Of a stretch of DNA of 64,000 bases, positions 59,641 through 64,000 are shown piece by piece. The notes below the pieces were generated by a model. The model ran no database searches. It was not told the DNA's origin and saw nothing but the letters and a program-made list of their open reading frames with translations. The position numbers were made by a program, and so were the translations under genes. Origin of the DNA: Torreya grandis (Eukaryota > Streptophyta > Pinopsida > Cupressales > Taxaceae); the NCBI GenBank assembly GCA_037957365.1, contig JARHVA010003527.1, positions 1,216,501-1,280,500 of the forward strand, read 5' to 3'. Each line of letters opens with the position of its first letter. The first letter of the stretch is position 1.

Positions 59641-62600
59641 AACACTGAAGACAAATGATAGGCCTTATGAGCCACTTATTAAGAAGTGTTGTCATTGATG
59701 TCAAGGTTAATATCATTGATGTCAAGGTGCATCTAGTGAAGATGCATGATGGGTGGTCTTTGAAATAATTTGAAGGAAACCTAATATCTCTCTATTGAGA
59801 GATAATTTTAAGGCAACATAATAATTATTATATTGTTCTATGCCAATTTTAATTTCATGATTCTGGTTAGCTTAGTGGTTGTCAGTGTTTTCACAAAGAG
59901 GTTTGATGATCAAGTAAGCATTGAAGCATGGTTATGAGGCTCTACATCTGCATGAGGTCATGAGAGAAAGTTGATCAATAATATATATTTTTAGTGGTTT
60001 TAGAGTGTTATTTTATGAATTTTCTTATTTTATAACATTATTGAGGTAAGCGTGTTTGAGTACTAGTCCTTGAGTATAAATTATCTTGAGAAGCCTAATC
60101 ATAACAAACATAGTAAAATCATGAGCATATGCATGGTGAGCATGAATTTATATGTGGAGATGTATGAAATTTATTAAATATTATATAATTCATGTAAGTA
60201 AGGTTTATAACCATCAAAGGGTGTTTCTAAATCAATTGTCAAGTGTCAAGTTCTTGAGAAGTCTAGTCATGACATTAGTCATGGCATGTAAAGTCCTAGT
60301 GAGAAGGTTTGAGCATGGTGGATTGGTGAGATGGATGAAACTAGGAATATTAGGCTGTATTAGGTTTCATTAAAATGTATGGGAGGAATTGGATCACTCA
60401 TGAGATTCTTAGGGTGAGCTTACATGGGTAAGACATATAGGTCTAGTCTATAACAAGACCATTTCTAGACCATACCTAGCCTAATGAGACATCATGATAT
60501 ATTTTCAAGACACATCAAGGATGTATGATAGTGTTTAATCATGTACGAGGTGTCTATATTTTTTGAGTGAGGTGGAGAGTATATGGAAAGAGGCATGAAG
60601 GTCAGTTTTAAGGCCCAATGTGGTTTTCAAGTCAAGGTCAGAGAGAAAAGAGAGAGAGTATGGCCTAAAGGGGTATGAGGCTATGTTTCCAAGAAAATTA
60701 TGGATAGGAAAGTGTTTTCATAAGTATTATATGTTTTTAATAGTATTTTCACATATTTTAAGGTCATGATTTGCAATAAAAAGCATGAAAGGTGGTTTTA
60801 AGGTCTCTTAGGTACATATAATAAAGGCATGCAAACTCGAGAAGGATTTTTAGGTCTTCATTGGAATGTGTAACCTATGAATGGGAACATAATATATTGA
60901 GGAGATATGTGGAAAGTTATTAGATAATAACTATGGGTATTGGTTTTGGATTTAACGGTCAATCCTTTATGAACAATTGTTAACATAGAAACCCGTGTTA
61001 AACCTCTCTAAAACCCTAACAATGGCCTAATGTGAAACATCTTGTTCAAAATTTCCTAGAAAGGATTGGAATGGAAATATAAGATATTTGAGGTTGTATT
61101 AAAATGTCTTAATCACTTATATGTTTGATTATTTTGTCAGGTATGTGAGTAGACCCTATAAGAAAGTACACATTTCTTGGAAATTTATAGTAGTGGTTAG
61201 AGTTGACCAAGTCAAAGAATGGAAATGAATGAATGTTAGAGCTTGAGGTTAGAAGTTTTTTTCCATGTTGTTTTTTATACAGGTTATATCCCTCAATTAT
61301 TCTAAATTGATCATTCATGTTAGCCAATTGCTAACAAGCCTAATGGTGGAAACAATAAAAAACCTAGACAATAGTGAGAAGAGGTTTAAGAATGTGTTAT
61401 CATGGAATAAGGATGAAACAAAGTGAATGGATATGTTTTTAATAAATTTTAAAACGTGATAATATTTTATATAAGTTTTGGAGGTCAGTGGTTATATTGA
61501 AATATTTGCTCACAATTTGACTTGTTTGGCTCAGAGAGGTCTATGTACAATAAGGTTATGAGATTAGTCTACAAGACCAATATTTCCATTCAAAAATATT
61601 TTATTTATATTTTAATATGGTATAATTATCTCATAGGATCATTTACATGCATCATAATTCATTTAGTATGTCTACACTAATGTTTAAGGTTTGAATCATC
61701 ATGACTATGCGTTAAGGTAAACTGGCATTTCTAGATAAGCAAATTGTAGTGATGGGTTTGAGGATCTATGACCTAATTTTAAATATATAATTTTTTTTTT
61801 TTATGTTTATGACTTTAAATTACTATTCAAGTGTTTTATAAGGTTTGGTATTTATTAAAAGTAGTGAAAATGTTGAAGCCAAAATGGTTTGTATAGCTAA
61901 GTAAGGTTTATGAGAGATAAGGTCTACAAATTGATCTACAAGACCAATAGTTGTCATTAGAGATTATTATAAATTTTTTATATGTTGTTAAAATGATGTT
62001 TTAGGTTCATGTTCATGTATTTTAATTTCTTTATTGTGTTCTTTTAGGTAATAGCAGTTTAATTTTCCATGACTATGTTTTGAGGCTAGTTGACAATTTA
62101 GAATGAGGATTTTGTGATGACCCTGAGGTCATGAGGTTTTTGAATATGTGATTTATTATTATGTTTATTTATAAAAATTATGTTTATTCTTTTTTTGTTT
62201 AGGACAAACTTTTTGTGTGTATGAAGGCCTAATTGTGAATAGTATAAAGGGTGTGTTTCAAGTGATGATTATCTCTAGAAAGTGTTATGGAGCGTAGTTG
62301 AGCTTATCAAGGGTCTATTTGAGTTTCATATTATATTTTACTACCCTATGAGGTGTTTTGATGTGTTCTGAGGAAGGGAAAGTATAACATGTACTAAATT
62401 AGTCCTAATGGGATTAGGTCTTTATGAGACCTAAAGATTAAATAAGGCCTAATTGAGATATGTCAGACCTAAAGGGACTCAAAGTACATTTTATTCATGT
62501 TTATTATATATCATCATATCTATCCCATGGATGAATTAAGAGGTTATATGTGTTTTACACACTAATAATTACATGAGCAAGAGGGTTATATATATACAAG

Positions 62601-62880
62601 GCAGTTTTAGGCCTACTTTTGTAAGCAAAGTGTAAGAAAATGAAATAACACATGGTTGATTAGAATTAGGTCATGTAGACCATAATAAGAGTGTAGAGGA
62701 TTTGTAATGAAGACATGATAGTATGTATAGATATGAAGATCAAGGTCATATGGCCTAATCAGTCTTGAAGAGACCTAGTTGAAAAAAGAAGCCTAGAAGG
62801 TAGTTTAAAAGGGATAAGAGTGTGAAGAGATAAAGAGGTAGTCCTAATTTTCTATTTAATAAACATATGTTTTTAATAAT
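59641..62880. other. Unclassified repeat-like stretch
   Basis: No coding frame is convincing. Purine-rich phrases with AGGCCTAA, GGTCTA and TATGGCCTAAAG recur, and a local duplication is listed separately (61,480-62,170). It may be further LTR material of a Ty3 element. Nothing identifies a host gene. Confidence 0.5.
61480..62170 (+). repeat. Two diverged direct copies of a unit of about 350 bp
   Basis: Copy 1 (about 61,480-61,860) and copy 2 (about 61,860-62,170) share CTACAAGACCAATA (61,571; 61,940), CATGACTATG(C/T)(G/T)TT (61,699; 62,069) and a GATG...TGAGG block (61,752; 62,118). Divergence is high. Confidence 0.6.
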
Positions 62881-62899
62881 GATCAAATAAATCAGGTGG

Positions 62900-63264
62900 C
62901 TAATTTAGTTATGAGTCATCTTGGGGGTTTTTACTTCAGTGTAAGTGGGTACTTGCTAAAGCCTAGTCAAGTGGGTGCTTGGCTAGGTAGGGTTGGTACT
63001 CCATGTGGAGTTGGTGCTTCACCAAATTTGGTGTTTTTATTATAGTAATATATTCCATTTTAAAATATTATTAGGTTTTAATAATCTTGAGGGTTTCCCA
63101 CATATGTGATGTGTTCTTGAGTTTTTTGCTTATGTGGATAGGTGTTTATGCTTGCTAGATCTATATGTTTGTTTGAATGGTTCATAATTACTTAAGGGAA
63201 ACTGGTAATAAAGGATTTTAAATACTAATTCAACCCCCAAATAAAATTAATTTTTATTCCAACA
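62900..63264 (+). repeat. Ty1/copia LTR, 3' part (5' LTR of the element)
   Basis: The text ends TTCAACCCCCAAATAAAATT and then CCAACA at 63,259-63,264, a typical end of plant copia LTRs, and the gag starts 60 bp later. Its start (expected TG) is not defined. It contains short direct repeats with GGTGCTT (62,975-63,035) and a perfect 14-bp palindrome CACCAAATTTGGTG at 63,020-63,033. Confidence 0.6.
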
Positions 63265-63283
63265 TTTGTTACCTAATAAAATT
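63265..63283 (+). promoter_or_regulatory. Decayed primer-binding site of the copia element
   Basis: TTTGTTACCTAATAAAATT directly after the LTR stands where copia elements usually have a site for initiator tRNA-Met (TGGTATCAGAGC). Only a weak match remains. Confidence 0.35.
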
Positions 63284-63322
63284 ATTTGATGTAGGCCTAA
63301 TATCCTAAAGGAGATCCTAGAA

Positions 63323-64000
63323 ATGAAGATGGCTAGTCAACAAGATCAAGGTGATTTATCTACTAGTAATGTTCTATTATTCAATGGAACAAATTTTACC
63401 TTTTGGATAATTATAGTGAATAAATGTATAATGTAAATGAGCAATGGCATATGGTAGTTAGTTGTGGATGGATACACTCCACCTCCTACACCATTAACTG
63501 ATGCAACAAGAAAGAAGGAAAGTGAGATTAATTCCAAGGCAATGAATGCCATTCTATATGACTTATCAGAGGTAGAGTTGTGAAGGTGATGCACTATGAG
63601 GTATCCAAGGTGATATAGGACAAATTGAATTCCATCTATGGAGAAAAAAAGTTGAAGATGTCGAAGTTAAAGACCCACATGAGACATTTTAAAAGTTTGA
63701 AGATGAATGAAGATGAAACCATTACATCCTACGTATTAAAGGTTGATGAGGTTGTCAATGTCATTACAAGATTGGGAGAAGTGCAAGAGTCTATAGTTGT
63801 TCAAAATGTATTGAGATCACTATATCTTTAGTTTGATTCTAAGGTTTTTGCAATAGAAGAGATGCAAGTTTTGGACAAATTGGAAATGGATGGGCTTCAT
63901 GGAATCTTGACTGCCTATGAGATGAGAACAAGTTAATAAAGGCCTCCCAAGAAGGAAGCAACATTAAAAACTAAAAATAAGTCAAAATCTAAGAAGGTAA
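63323..64000 (+). pseudogene. Ty1/copia gag, cut by the window edge
   Basis: The start is ATG at 63,323 or 63,329 (MASQQDQGDLSTSNVLLFNG). It continues FTFW, LVVDGYTPPPTPLTDATRKK near 63,463, NSKAMNAILYDLSEVE near 63,532, KVMHYEVSKVI, then an open frame 63,625-63,831 with KLKMSKLKTHMRHFKSLKMN, DETITSYVLKVDEVVNVITR and VVQNVLRSLYL, and LDKLEMDGLHGILTAYEMRT near 63,870. This is the UBN2-type gag of plant copia elements. Several in-frame stops occur, mostly where Gln, Arg or Trp fits. The zinc knuckle and pol would follow outside the window. Confidence 0.92.

Overview
The window looks like intergenic DNA from a large seed-plant genome. I find no host gene I can defend. Everything I can identify is transposable-element sequence: Tat-type Ty3 LTR elements, an L1-type LINE with a ribonuclease H domain, a Ty1/copia gag, and non-autonomous LTR elements with unfamiliar ORFs. 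The base composition is very AT-rich (roughly 30% GC by eye) and CpG is almost erased; the first CpG is at position 1068. Old coding regions are broken mainly by stops at positions that were CAA, CAG or CGA, the mark of long-term deamination of methylated cytosine. My inference is a gymnosperm with an old, methylated repeat fraction, perhaps gnetophyte-like because of the low GC, but the sequence does not prove the species.

Positions 1-28,399 are one nested structure, all coded on the minus strand. Element A is a non-autonomous LTR element: internal part about 2,571-6,593, LTRs at 1-2,570 (cut by the window) and at 6,594-7,571 plus 26,602-28,399. Its right-hand LTR was split by element B (7,572-26,601), a Tat-type element with 3.7-kb LTRs, an ATAGG/ATAGT target duplication and a decayed gag-PR-RNaseH-RT-RNaseH-INT polyprotein. 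B's left-hand LTR was in turn split by an unclassified 5.1-kb insertion D (about 8,910-14,023).

Positions 28,400-37,937 hold decayed coding sequence of unknown type (28,600-29,945), a 1.97-kb tandem duplication that carries a polypurine tract and LTR-like sequence (29,401-33,300), and then featureless AT-rich DNA. A full-length L1-type LINE lies at 37,938-45,295 between 22-bp target duplications. It carries ORF1 with a CCHC knuckle, endonuclease, RT and RNase H, plus about 0.9 kb of further coding-like sequence of unknown function before its 3' end.

Positions 45,318-62,880 contain the 5' part of a Ty3-like element with gag (E, about 47,552-50,560), GATCAATGGT-rich repeats (52,640-53,440), an unknown coding relic followed by a polypurine tract and a third copy of the C-type LTR (53,760-55,620), and a second member of family A in plus orientation (A', 55,640-59,640) with a retropepsin fragment. 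Unclassified repeats follow. The window ends inside a Ty1/copia element: LTR end at 63,264 and gag from 63,323 to the edge.
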